NCBI GenBank assembly: GCA_049487715.1
Contig: CP150572.1
Location: forward strand, 62,001 to 126,000
Reading direction: 5' to 3'
From: Pycnococcus provasolii
Lineage: Eukaryota; Chlorophyta; Pseudoscourfieldiophyceae; Pseudoscourfieldiales
Length of the DNA: 64,000 nt
Positions 43,101 through 52,673 of the stretch are shown in pieces. Positions within the stretch are counted from its first letter, which is position 1. Every line of letters starts with the position of its first letter. The position numbers and the translations under genes are program-made. The notes under the pieces were generated by a model that saw nothing but the letters and a program-made list of their open reading frames with translations, was not told where the DNA came from and ran no database searches.

Positions 43101-44729
43101 AAGAATGTGCACTTGCAAGTTGCCTGGTTGCCAACGCTGGAGAAGGAAGTGTTCGCGCTCGAGAAGCACGAGTCGTTCAGATTGTTCCTCACCGCGGAGC
43201 CTCACGCGGCGTTCCCCACCAGCCTCCTCGAGAATTCGCTAACCATCACGTACGAAGCGCCGCCAGGCTTGAAGAAGAACATGGAAATGACGCTCGACCA
43301 GTGGACGGCGAACTACTTTGGAGAGAGCACGCCGCTGCGTGCGCAGCTGCTCTTCATGCTGGCGTACCTACACGCGATGCTGCAGGAGCGCCGCGCGTAC
43401 ATCCCCGAAGGCTGGTCCAAATTTTACGAATTCAGCTTTGCCGACCTGCGCTGCGCCACCGCGATCGTGGATCTGGGAACGAGCCATGGCCAGCAGCCCA
43501 GCTGGGCATTCCTCCACGGCCTGCTTGGCGATACGGTGTATGGCGGCCGCGTCGACAACGTGTACGACGACCGCACTCTGCGCTGCTACCTGAGGCGCTT
43601 CTTCAGCCCCGAGGTTGCTAGCGCAATGGGTGGCCGTGCGACTCCCATCCCAGGATCGCGCAACATGGTTCTGCCATCGAGCAAGGCAATTCATGAATAC
43701 GCGAAGCTGGTGGCGCAGATGTCGGATACGGATCGCCCCGATCTGTTCTTCCTGCCCATGAACGTCGACGTTTCCGCGCGCCAGCAGGATGGCAGCCGCG
43801 TGGTCACCACGCTGCGCGCTCTCGACGTGGCGAGCGTGAGTGCGAGCGGCTTTGATCGCGCGCTCTGGTCTAAGAAGCTTGCGCCCGTGCTGAGCCTGTG
43901 GGAGAGCCTGAAGGCTCACACCGGCTCTCTCAAGGGTGGCGTCGACATTCAGGCGAGCTACCTGAAGGCGGTCGAGAAGGTGGCGGGTGAGACGGATGCC
44001 AGTCCCGTGGATGGATTTGTCACGCTGGAGCGGCAGACAGGTCTCGGCATCGCTCTCGCGGTGGAGACAAGCCTGAGCCGCCTCAGCCGCATTTTGCGTG
44101 GCGTGGACGTGCTCACGCCGCTGGCCATGGTGGAGGGAAGCACACTGCTTCGCAACGAGGTTCCCGACGCTTGGGATCGCGCATGGTCCACCGGTCCGGA
44201 GCGCCCTATGGAGTTCTTGCAAGACGTGTCGGCGCGCTTGGACGGCATCGACGTGTGGTACAGCCACAGCCAGTCGCGGCGTCTGCTGGAACAGTCACTT
44301 CAGCTCTCGTCTTTGTTCAGACCTCATGTGTTCTTAAATGCGCTACGTCAGCAGGCTGCACGCAGCCAGGGCGTGAGCATGGATGCGTTGAAGTTGGCCA
44401 CGCAGTGGGTGGCATCGGGCGGCGGCGGTGGCGCGGACAGCGGCGCGGCGCTCGTGACTGGCTTGCTTGTGCAGGGCGCGATGTTCGACGGCTCGCGCTT
44501 GTCTCCCGTGAATGCCGACAGCCCGACGACGTCGCAGACGGTAAACTGCATGTTCAAGTGGCGTCCTAGCGAGGAGGTGGATGCGCAGATCAAGCAGGGT
44601 GGTTTTGTGGCGCTTCCTCTGTACGAGACGCGCGATCGCACGACGGTGCTCGCCGAGCTGCTCGTTCCGTGCAGCTCGTCTGACGTCGAGACTTGGATGC
44701 TGAGTGGGGCAAGCTTCTTCACCAACTAG
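31141..44729 (+). CDS. DYNC2H1: Cytoplasmic dynein-2 heavy chain (retrograde intraflagellar transport motor)
   Basis: This motor carries IFT trains back from the ciliary tip. Three coding blocks are supported: 31141-32307, 32379-36457 and 36568-44729, with GT-AG introns of 71 and 110 bp. Removing one base near 37037-37042 restores the frame and gives 4468 residues, close to the family length of about 4300. The tail and linker fill the first half. AAA1 has [12 protein letters not shown] (about 36758) and Walker B CFDEFNRL; its [14 protein letters not shown] segment is typical of dynein-2. AAA2 has [12 protein letters not shown]3 GPDGCGKTT, and AAA4 the degenerate GRSGVGRRS also known from dynein-2. 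The stalk coiled coils and microtubule-binding tip lie at about 40420-41260. The frame break is most simply an assembly indel. Confidence 0.93.
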
Positions 44730-44807
44730 CAAAGTTTACAAATAGATTTAAATTTGTGTAAAGAACACGCCGTATATATTCTTTTATATTCTCTAAAGAA
44801 ACACGTC

Positions 44808-45489
44808 TCAGTCGTCGTCGCTCGAGTCGACGAAACCACCCACGCGTAACTCGTTTGGCTCGTCGTCGTCGTGCCAAGCATTTCGCTTCGTGTGATTAAA
44901 GAGCTCCTGCTGACTATTTCCACTCTCCTCCTCGAACTTCTCAAGTTCCTCATCCGTGGCGACGAACCCCGCGGCATAGTCCATGAAGCAGTTGTAGTCG
45001 GCTTGTTGATGTCGTGATTCCGTGCGTTGTGTTTGTTGTGTGTTTTGTGTCATGCGTCAGCTGCTGCCATCAAGACTCCTCCCATACGCCGCAAATCACG
45101 AAAGCAAAAAGTCTTCAAAACAACAAGTACGCACCTAAGTCGAGCAGACGGTACACCGTCAGTGGAACGCCAGCGGAAGAGGATGCCGCAGCATCGCCGT
45201 CGTCTGCTGTCGCTATTCGTTCTCGTCCAGCCTTGCGTGCTGCTTCCACTTCTCTCTCGAAGTCGGTTTCGCTCATCGCGTGTGCCTCTGCAAACTTCTG
45301 CAGGAGCACTTCGAGGAGCGACGTGAACTCGCCGTGTATGGCGTAGCTGTCCATGTCTTGCTCGTCGTCGGCGCCGGTGAAGTTGAGCGCCTCGAGGTGC
45401 CTGAGCACGAACGGGCGCAGCACGGTGTTTTCCCACTGCGCCGCGTCGAGGTACGCGCTGAGCGAACTTGTGAAGGAGGCGGACGACAT
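44808..45489 (-). CDS. BART-domain protein (CFAP36/ARL2BP-like), two exons
   Basis: Exons 45489-45135 and 45001-44808 join in phase 1 across a GTGCGT...AAG intron of 133 bp, giving 182 residues. The BART domain binds GTP-loaded ARL2/ARL3 small GTPases. The helices EFTSLLEVLLQKFAEAH, then VYRLLDLA joined to DYNCFMDYAAGF, match the family pattern, including the final helix that is only complete after splicing. The C-terminal part is acidic (DEELEKFEEESGN, DSSDDD), as in CFAP36 (BARTL1), a ciliary ARL3 partner. CFAP36 and ARL2BP cannot be told apart from this. It is convergent with the dynein-2 heavy chain gene and 78 bp from its end. Confidence 0.75.
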
Positions 45490-45797
45490 GTTAATGTTAT
45501 GTTGGTTTCACAAGTCCATGCCGGTCGACTTCAAGGAAAAGAACAGAAAAGAGGGTCCCATCCCATTAGGGTTTAAGGCCGTGCCAACTAGGGTTACCAA
45601 ATAGGAGGAGGGAGACCTGACCCTCTTCCAGTCTTTCTCTTTCTGTTGGTAATATGTCACACAAATACGCCCCCTTGGTCACGATACTTCTGTATTTTTG
45701 CTATGCACAAAACAATTCACAGTTTATAGTTTACACTGTACACTTCACGGTACGCAACACTAATTTATGCTACGGTATCGTAGTACTACTTGATTGG
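45490..45797. promoter_or_regulatory. Promoter region of BART-domain gene with telo-box words
   Basis: CATTAGGGTTTAAG (about 45565) and CTAGGGTTACC (about 45588) lie 75-110 bp upstream of the BART start. TTACA at about 45730 fits a TGTAA poly(A) signal for the TMTC gene on the minus strand. No gene is seen. Confidence 0.5.
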
Positions 45798-47975
45798 TCA
45801 GAATATTAGCTTGCACTTGAACGGAGGCTTGTTATTCTCCTTAGTCTCCGCCGCATTAGACTCAAGCACGCGTCGGTCGCGAGGAACTTTCACAACCTCC
45901 AAACCACGGCGGAACAGGGCCGCAGACGCCACGCGCGAGGACGGCGCCTCGTCTTGCAGCCGACACACACCAACGTTATTGAGAAGCACGGCGTCGTCCG
46001 GGTGGTGCACCAGAGCAGCCTCGTACATCGCGCAGGCATCTGCAATGTTGCGCGCACGCTGCTGCGGAGAGCGTGGCGGCTTGCCCTGCTCAAGCGCGAG
46101 CTTGCCGAGGAGGGCAACCACTTTCGGAGACGTCGCCGGCGCGGTCGCGTCGCCGCTGACCGCAAACGGTGGGAGGTGCAGAGGAGGAAGGATGCTCGTG
46201 AGCACACGCCTCGTGTCCTCCGCCTCGTCATGCCGATCGTGAGACGCCAGCCAGTCCCCGTACTGCTGCAAAATACGCCAGTCGTGTGGATCCACGGAGA
46301 GGTTGTGCACGTACAGCGCCTCCGACGAGCGCCAAGTCATGACCTGCGCCGACGTTAGGTGTCCCAGCGCGGCTGCGAACACGAGCACGGGAGCTACCAC
46401 GATCACGCCGGCAGCAACACCGTTTGGCTGCGCCTTCTTTTTCTTATTCGTGCCAATCTCGTAGTGCTCCACAGTACCACTACCCGCCGCGACGTGCTCC
46501 ATGGCGTCAGTCAAAATGCTCGCCAGCAAGGCTGCAAGTGGCACATACGGCAAGTACGCGTACCGGTCGCCGCCACGCTGCACGATGCCGTGCTGCACGA
46601 TGCCGCACGTCGGCAGATGCAGCAACACGTATGCTAGTAGACACACAGCGCCAAAGCGTGCCCTCCGACCTCCCGCAGCCAACAGCGCCCAACCGCACCA
46701 CGTAATAAGCGCGAGCGTGGCGCAGATGGAGAGTAACGTCTCGCCAGGCACGTCTTTGGGCTCGAAATCCGCACCGACATTTACGGCGTAGTGCACGCGT
46801 AGACCTACGGGCCATAGGAAAGCGCGCAAGTAGAAGACGAGTGTCACGCATGCCTTGGCCAGCCGTTCGCCATAGTGCAGGTGGATCGTGTCGAGGCTCT
46901 CAGAAGTTCCGTCACTATTCGCCAGCATGGTCACCGCAACCGCCACGGCGAACAAACACCACATTTGCCTTGAGCCAAACTCGTTCATGTTTCGAGCGAC
47001 GGCGTGTGCGGCACCTTTAAGAGTTCCCAGCACTCCCCAGCATATGCAAATGCCGTGCGATCGACTCGTGTCGTTGTGCACATCCTCGCCGTGCCAAAAC
47101 AGTGCCCAAAGGATGTGTACAAGAGGCAGTGTGACCGCGACACTCTTGCTGAGGAACGCCGCAGCGTACAGCACGTTCCGCAGCGCGCATCCCGCACGGT
47201 ACGATAGTGCTCTGTTTGCTTCTTGGTGAGCCAAGAAGGACAGCACCCATAACGGCGCGCAGATGGCGTACGGCAGTGCGGATGGCCAGCCGACGACTTC
47301 TGCGTGACATGGGTGCACTGCATATACGATGGCGGCCAGTGCAGCGCCGAGTTCGATCGATTTTGGACACGTCTTTCCGAACGGGTCACGCGTGCGCCAG
47401 ATCCACGATCGGAGGAGTCTCCAGACGAGGCAGCTGTGCACGCAGTGTAGCGTCAGTGCGGCGCCCCGCCACACGAGAGGCTGCATTCCGAACGTGGACG
47501 CAACGAGTTTCTTGAAGAGTATCGACACTGGTTCGTAGACGTTGATGTTTTCCTCCGTGAACGCCTTGAGGATGCTATGCGTAGTCCATCGCGGCAACGT
47601 GTCAGCGCGGTTGACGAAGTTGGTTTGGTCGTCCCACAGCAGCAGGTATTCCCACGCGCGCGTAGGTTCGTCTGTGGCTTGTATGACGTCTCGCGTCACG
47701 GGTCTGTACGCCAAAAGTATAATGAAGATGAAGAGCACCACCACACCTACGTGGTGTAAGGCAGGTAGGTTGTTAAGGTCATAATACTTATGTAGGAAAG
47801 AGTAGAAGAAGCTGCGTCCTACATGCACGAAGGAATGTGCATGGGAACATTCATGCGAAGTATTGGTAGTGACAATAATGTTGTTATGGTGTCGTCGCAT
47901 TCGCATTCGCATTCGCGCTGACGTTGGCGACAAGGTGCTGTTGGTGGTGGTGGTGGTGCGGTTGGTCTCGGGCAT
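45798..47975 (-). CDS. TMTC-like membrane O-mannosyltransferase with TPR repeats
   Basis: From the ATG at 47975 (MPETNRTTTT) the protein has 725 residues; an earlier GTG is not used. TMTC proteins are ER membrane GT-C enzymes that transfer mannose from dolichol-phosphate-mannose to Ser/Thr. The sequence has an N-terminal membrane helix (VGVVVLFIFIILLAYRP), the lumenal LLLWDDQTNF motif with its Asp pair, VHPCHAEVVGW, many further membrane helices, and the RGGDRYAYLPYVPLAAL segment typical of the family. The C-terminal 200 residues form TPR-like helices (DWRILQQYGDWLASHDRHD, DACAMYEAALVHHPDD, NNVGVCRLQD). Plant-type algae usually lack well-studied members, so the exact substrate is unknown. Confidence 0.75.
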   Translation of the reverse strand: MPETNRTTTTTNSTLSPTSARMRMRMRRHHNNIIVTTNTSHECSHAHSFVHVGRSFFYSFLHKYYDLNNLPALHHVGVVVLFIFIILLAYRPVTRDVIQATDEPTRAWEYLLLWDDQTNFVNRADTLPRWTTHSILKAFTEENINVYEPVSILFKKLVASTFGMQPLVWRGAALTLHCVHSCLVWRLLRSWIWRTRDPFGKTCPKSIELGAALAAIVYAVHPCHAEVVGWPSALPYAICAPLWVLSFLAHQEANRALSYRAGCALRNVLYAAAFLSKSVAVTLPLVHILWALFWHGEDVHNDTSRSHGICICWGVLGTLKGAAHAVARNMNEFGSRQMWCLFAVAVAVTMLANSDGTSESLDTIHLHYGERLAKACVTLVFYLRAFLWPVGLRVHYAVNVGADFEPKDVPGETLLSICATLALITWCGWALLAAGGRRARFGAVCLLAYVLLHLPTCGIVQHGIVQRGGDRYAYLPYVPLAALLASILTDAMEHVAAGSGTVEHYEIGTNKKKKAQPNGVAAGVIVVAPVLVFAAALGHLTSAQVMTWRSSEALYVHNLSVDPHDWRILQQYGDWLASHDRHDEAEDTRRVLTSILPPLHLPPFAVSGDATAPATSPKVVALLGKLALEQGKPPRSPQQRARNIADACAMYEAALVHHPDDAVLLNNVGVCRLQDEAPSSRVASAALFRRGLEVVKVPRDRRVLESNAAETKENNKPPFKCKLIF

Positions 47976-48093
47976 TATTATCCCGAACGGCGAAAGAAGA
48001 AGAAAGGAAGGCTTGAAGGAAGGCTTGAAGGCGGGAAGGAGGTCACCCCCCTGGCCCTGGGGCTGGCCTGGGGGGAACGAACTCCCCACCAAG

Positions 48094-48285
48094 AAACCCT
48101 AACCCAGTAACCCTACCAAATAGATCTAACCCTAGACCTAACCCTAGACCTAACCTTATTAGCTAACCTTAGCTAACCTTAGCTCGACCCATTTATGTTG
48201 GAAACCCTAACCTTTTAACCTGCAAAGTCGTCCCTCCAAGAGCCAAGGTCCCTCGGGGTTCGGGTTAGGGTTAGGGTTAGGGTTA
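48094..48285. promoter_or_regulatory. Divergent promoter with many telomere-like boxes (TMTC / UFM1)
   Basis: CCCTAA-type words stand at 48094-48117, 48126-48155 (three CTAACCCTAGAC units) and in degenerate form to about 48180, and inverted TTAGGG units at 48257-48285. The two orientations point toward each other between two divergent genes, with UFM1 starting at 48439. Confidence 0.6.
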
Positions 48286-48438
48286 CTACGTAAGGTCGTG
48301 TGCAGGTCGCGGCGGCGCGCCACCTCCACGGATCCCTTTTGGACCACCTTTTTGGACCTTCGACCTTGTTGAGTCATTTTCCGACCGATTTCAGTCTTAA
48401 TCCTCCACCGCACCGCACAGCACATCATTTGACCCATC

Positions 48439-48973
48439 ATGTCCAAGGTGACGTTCAAGATCACACTCACGAGTGACCCGAAGCTGCCTTACAAGTATGT
48501 GCGCTTACGCTGTTGCTTTTGCGTTTGTTTTTGTTTTTGTTTTTCAAATCGCCGATTTCTTTGTACTGTGTTGAGTTTATTTCGCTCGTCTTGGTCTGTT
48601 GCTTGGTGTTGAAATTCTTCTTAGGATCGAGACATTTGAGAACGATCATATCACCTCTGCGTTTAGCGTACCCTCGAGGCTGGAGTGTTCAAACATATAC
48701 TTACTCACTCGCGTCACGCAAAACGCAAAACGCACACACACACACACACACGACACGTACACGACTAGAGTGCTGAACGTGCCCGAGGAAGCGCCGTTCA
48801 CAGCCGTGCTCAAGTACGCCGCAGAGGAATTCAAGGTGCCCGCGCAAACGTCAGCCATCATCACCAACGACGGCGTGGGAATCAACCCCAGCCAGACGTC
48901 CGGGAACGTCTTTTTGAAACACGGGGGAGAACTCAGGCTCATACCGAGGGACCGCGTCGGCGCTTCCAACTAA
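48439..48973 (+). CDS. UFM1: Ubiquitin-fold modifier 1 (two exons)
   Basis: Exons 48439-48494 and 48769-48973 join across a GTATGT...CTAG intron of 274 bp, giving 86 residues against about 85 usual. UFM1 is attached to lysines (for example on ribosomal uL24) by UBA5, UFC1 and UFL1 and works in ER-linked ribosome quality control. The frame across the junction reads [20 protein letters not shown], as in the family. [20 protein letters not shown] and [13 protein letters not shown] follow. The mature protein must end in Gly; here three residues (ASN) follow it, to be trimmed by UFSP proteases. TGTAA is at 49021-49025. Confidence 0.93.
48729..48752 (+). repeat. CA dinucleotide microsatellite in the UFM1 intron
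   Basis: About ten CA units lie just before the intron's acceptor site. This is a good candidate for a variable marker. Confidence 0.85.
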
Positions 48974-49070
48974 CTGCACAAAAAGACGTGTGCTCTGTTG
49001 GCCAACTGGGCGGTATGCTCTGTAAAGAAGATGACTTTTGAGAATTACTTTTTATTTCTGTCAAGTCTTT

Positions 49071-50456
49071 CTATGGACACTTGCGCTTTACCAGCGACGC
49101 GCCGTGCTCCTGGTATTCAGCCTTCGACATCCACATCTGCTGGAACGAACCTAAGCTCGCCAAGATTGAGCCGCCGATCCACGTCCCGTGCCTGCGCTCA
49201 GGAGGCTGTGCGGCGATCACCTTCACCTTCGCGCCAGGCGGCGCGTTGTCCGCAAGCTCGCGCTCGAGGCGCTCCTTCAGGCCGCCACACGTAGATCCGC
49301 CTCCGCACAGAAGCACGCCGCCGTACAGCTCCTTGCGCACGTCCACGTCGCAGCGACCCACCGCCTCCAAAATGAGAGACGCGAGACCCTTCGGCTCTGC
49401 CAACCCTTCCAAAAGAGCCGAGTCGTGCCACGGCAACTTTGCGCTGCTGTCTGGTAGAAATCCAGTGGCGAGGCGAGGCGTGAAGTAGCACTCTCCGAGG
49501 CGGTATCGCTCGGCGCCGATGCCAACCTCCGTTCCGTCGGGCAGCTCCGAGTTCACCGAGGGTATGTTCGCGACGGAAATGCCGCCCATCGTCTCCGTGG
49601 TACCTCCCGCGGAAGCGGCGCCCGCCTCGCCGTAGTCCCACGCCGTTCCAGACACCTGTATGACGCTCTCCTTGAAGTCCTGCGCAACGAGCATGCGGTG
49701 GTAGTGGTTGAACGACTCTGTCGTCTTGGGATAAGCGAGGTCCTCGACAGCCCACCCTCCCGAGTCCGTCTGCGTTCGTCGGAAGAGGTGCCTCGGCCTG
49801 ACGCGTGCCCCGGACGCCGTGTCGAGCCACGTGAGCATGAGTTCGTTGAGCGCGCGTCCTCCGACGGGCGATCGTCCGACCGACTTCGTGAGCGCGTATC
49901 CGTCGTGCACGGCTGTGCACGTGACTCCCGAGTGTCCCATGTCGACGACCAAGCTGGTTGCCCTTCCTGTGCTGAACGACGCGAGAACGGGTTGCTTCGC
50001 GAGGAAGACTGCCGGTGCGTCAAACTTCTCGAAGAGCATTTCGACGTTTTTCTCCGAGTCTGCTCGCGACGTCGCGGGCGGTTCTGCGACTAGCAGGGGG
50101 TGTTCTGATGGCGTGACCCGGAGTACACTTTTGAGTGCGTGGTCGTAGACGTTCTCGAGCACGTCCCAGTTCTCCACCGCACCCCCTTCAGACGCCATCG
50201 CGCCGACCACTTCGCCGTGATCACGCCTGAAGAACGCGTTCGAGTGCCCGACGTAAATCGTGCGCTTTCCCGTCTTATTACTACCCGCATCCACCATCTC
50301 GACATCTTCAGAACCTTCCCCTCCTCCTCCTAACGATGAGCATATTCCTATGGACGGGAAGACGCCTTTGGGTGTTTCTTCACCGGCGAAACCGACTTTC
50401 GCCGTCGACGAGCCGATGTCAAGCACCAAACCGCCCGTCTCGTCGCCGCCGTACAT
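49071..50456 (-). CDS. ARP4: Actin-related protein 4 (ARP4/ACTL6-type)
   Basis: ARP4 is the nuclear actin-related subunit of chromatin remodellers (SWI/SNF, INO80, SWR1) and the NuA4 acetyltransferase. The 461-residue protein starts MYGGDETGGLVLDIGSSTAK, with the actin phosphate-1 motif. LVVDMGHSGVTCTAVHDGY is the phosphate-2 motif and VLLCGGGSTCGGLKERLE the adenosine motif. The end, GTWIGGSILASLGSFQQMWM followed by SKAEYQEHGASLVKRKCP, is the ARP4-type tail, in which W-I-G-G-S-I-L is preceded by Thr and followed by KRKCP. These features separate it from conventional actin and from other ARPs. No nuclear export or actin-polymerising contacts were checked. Promoter telo-boxes lie at 50609-50655. 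Confidence 0.9.
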   Translation of the reverse strand: MYGGDETGGLVLDIGSSTAKVGFAGEETPKGVFPSIGICSSLGGGGEGSEDVEMVDAGSNKTGKRTIYVGHSNAFFRRDHGEVVGAMASEGGAVENWDVLENVYDHALKSVLRVTPSEHPLLVAEPPATSRADSEKNVEMLFEKFDAPAVFLAKQPVLASFSTGRATSLVVDMGHSGVTCTAVHDGYALTKSVGRSPVGGRALNELMLTWLDTASGARVRPRHLFRRTQTDSGGWAVEDLAYPKTTESFNHYHRMLVAQDFKESVIQVSGTAWDYGEAGAASAGGTTETMGGISVANIPSVNSELPDGTEVGIGAERYRLGECYFTPRLATGFLPDSSAKLPWHDSALLEGLAEPKGLASLILEAVGRCDVDVRKELYGGVLLCGGGSTCGGLKERLERELADNAPPGAKVKVIAAQPPERRHGTWIGGSILASLGSFQQMWMSKAEYQEHGASLVKRKCP

Positions 50457-51353
50457 GCTATGCTAGAATAGGACTACGACGACGGAAAAATACGGGAAAA
50501 CGGAGCTCCCGGAGCGGCGGCGTGGGGACTGTGGGGTTTGTTGGCGGAAAAACAAAACGGCGAAAAAGGTGGTTCTTTGGTGGTTCTTTGGCGCGCGCGC
50601 AGATTAGTTTTTAGGGTTTCGGACACCCCCTAACCCTAATACCTAATAACCCTAGCCCGGTTCCGGACCCTACATAGTTTTTACCAACCTCTGTTCATCA
50701 GATACATTATACCTTTACCACGTGCCTTTTGTTGCCTGCCATGCCTTTGCGACTTTTCTTGTTTGGAAACGGTTTTCCGCTCCCCCGAAAAAACCATTTC
50801 TCGTCACGTCACTTTTTTAGTTCGTGAGTGAGAGAGCCCATTTTATTTTTGAGGTCTTCTTCTCCAGTTGAGCGTTCGTGCGGTTGTTGTGCTCGCTCGC
50901 GAGACGAACGCGATCCGCTGCGCTGTACGATGAAGTCAGCGTGTCTGGGTGTCGGCCGGGAGTAATCCGGTCGTCAGCCATAAAGAAGGTGTATCTTTTA
51001 AAATGTCCGCAAGATGGCAACCCGGCAATATCGACGCCACCGCCGCCGCGGCTTCGTCCGGCTACACGAATTTCTCCGGTATGGCGGTATCTCCGCGTCG
51101 CGCTTGACGCCTCGGTTCTTGTTGGAAACAAAACTCCTACTCCTCTCCACACCACCCAGACGCCAGCTCCGCTGGTATGGCGGCGCGTCGGGCGCGACAC
51201 CAAGCCACCCGGGGCCCGGGCCCTTTTGCTGCTGACTTTCCGTTGCGGTGTCGCGTTTAAGGGCGTATCCCCAAGTTGACGCCTCCCCGGACCCCGGACC
51301 CATTTCACTACTCGCCGGTTTTCGTGTTCGCATGTCACAGCAAGTTGGTCACC
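50457..51353. other. Divergent region between ARP4 and renalase-like genes
   Basis: TTAGGG/CCCTAA words stand at 50609-50655 in the ARP4-proximal half. One short open frame with ATG (50981-50817, minus) is listed separately. GC-rich sequence with G+C-run repeats fills the rest. Confidence 0.45.
50817..50981 (-). CDS. Short open frame of 54 residues, uncertain
   Basis: The ATG at 50981 opens MADDRITPGRHPDTLTSSYS, followed by a helical stretch (AADRVRLASEHNNRTNAQLE) and a basic end, with a stop at 50817-50819. It has a plausible charged, helical composition. No family is recognised, and the frame is too short to rule out chance. Confidence 0.25.
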   Translation of the reverse strand: MADDRITPGRHPDTLTSSYSAADRVRLASEHNNRTNAQLEKKTSKIKWALSLTN

Positions 51354-52520
51354 ATGGAGTCTCTGCTTTCCCGCCGCTTTCCGTTCTTGCCGCGCTTGGC
51401 GTCGGCATCCACCAGGCGTCCTCCTCGAGCCTCCTCCAGGTCCGGGGGGCTTAGTAGGGGTCCTTCAGGTTCACACGTCGTCGTTGTCGGTGGAGGCTTG
51501 GCCGCCGCGGGAATCGCCAGTTCTCTATCCCGCCTGGCGCCGAACGCAACAGTCACCATCCTAGACGCCGGACGAACCGTCGGGGGACGGACAGCCTCGT
51601 TGACGCCGCGCGAATTCACATTCGACCACGGAACGCAGTACATCTCGGCGAAACCCAACTGTCCACTCACAAACGATATCGCGCCGCTCGTCGACGCGAA
51701 CTTTGCCGACTACTGGGACGACACGCGTGTCGGCGCGCTCAGCACGCTCGACTTGGACTCGTTTACACCTCTCCAAAATAAACAACTGCTCGTAGGCGTG
51801 CCCTCGAATACGGCGATCGTCCACGGCTTGCTCGCAACGCACGCACCGCATGCTACCGTCGAAAACTCCTCGACTGTCGTCGAACTCGTGCGGCGCGACG
51901 ACGAGACGTGGCGCGTGCTCGTGCGTGTGCGGGAAGGGGGTCACGTCTGGTACAGGCCGATGAACGCGGACGTCGTGCTACTAGCAGTGCCCGCTGGACG
52001 GGCGGTGAAGCTGCTGCGTGATGCTGGAGCGGAGCACCTCGCAGATGTGGCGGCAAACGTCAAATACACAAAGTCGCTCGCACTGGTCGTGGCGTTCGAT
52101 CAGACCCTTGGCATTCCCTTCAACGGCGCGACGCTTCCGCCAGAGGCGCGTGGGCTCGCGTGGGTGGGAAATGATAGCTCGAAGCCTGGGCGAACACGCG
52201 CCGACGGTGCTGAGTGCTGGGTGGCACACGCCACGCCAGAGTGGTCCGACGTGCACTCCGGCGCGGATCCGAGCGAAGTGGGCGCGGAGATGCTGGACGC
52301 GTTCCGGGCCGTGCTGCGAATCCACTCGGAGATGAGCACCGCTCATTGCCGAGCGTTCGAGTGGGGCGCCGCATTCCCCATCAACGCCGTTGACAGCCCC
52401 ACGTTCGACGCCGCATGGGCGCTTGGCGTTGCAGGAGACTGGACCGCTGGTCCGCGCGCGGCTGACGCGTATCGAAGTGGTTTGCAGCTGGGTTCACTCG
52501 CGGCAGAGCGCCTCGAGTGA
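51354..52520 (+). CDS. Renalase-like FAD-dependent amine oxidoreductase
   Basis: From the ATG at 51354 (MESLLSRRFP) the protein has 388 residues; residues 1-40 are Arg/Ser-rich and leader-like. The dinucleotide-binding motif GSHVVVVGGGLAAAGIASSL is at about 40, followed by TVTILDAGRTVGGRTASL (the second FAD-contact motif, GG-R) and FDHGTQYISA. The C-terminal FAD motif includes VAGDWTAGPRAADAYRSGLQ. This order is that of the renalase/NAD(P)-binding amine oxidase-like family. Substrates are unknown outside animals, where renalase oxidises isomeric NAD(P)H forms. TGTAA is at 52525-52529. It is convergent with the deiodinase-like gene. Confidence 0.8.
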   Translation: MESLLSRRFPFLPRLASASTRRPPRASSRSGGLSRGPSGSHVVVVGGGLAAAGIASSLSRLAPNATVTILDAGRTVGGRTASLTPREFTFDHGTQYISAKPNCPLTNDIAPLVDANFADYWDDTRVGALSTLDLDSFTPLQNKQLLVGVPSNTAIVHGLLATHAPHATVENSSTVVELVRRDDETWRVLVRVREGGHVWYRPMNADVVLLAVPAGRAVKLLRDAGAEHLADVAANVKYTKSLALVVAFDQTLGIPFNGATLPPEARGLAWVGNDSSKPGRTRADGAECWVAHATPEWSDVHSGADPSEVGAEMLDAFRAVLRIHSEMSTAHCRAFEWGAAFPINAVDSPTFDAAWALGVAGDWTAGPRAADAYRSGLQLGSLAAERLE

Positions 52521-52673
52521 ATGATGTAAAAGTATTTTTATCGAAATAAAAGAATGAAGAACGCGTGATATTTAAAGAATTTGAAAAACGCGTGTGCGAT
52601 AGACAACCACCCTAGGTTGTCTTCTCATCATCTGTATCATTCGCGTCGGCGTTCGCTCGTCGTCTGACACTTC

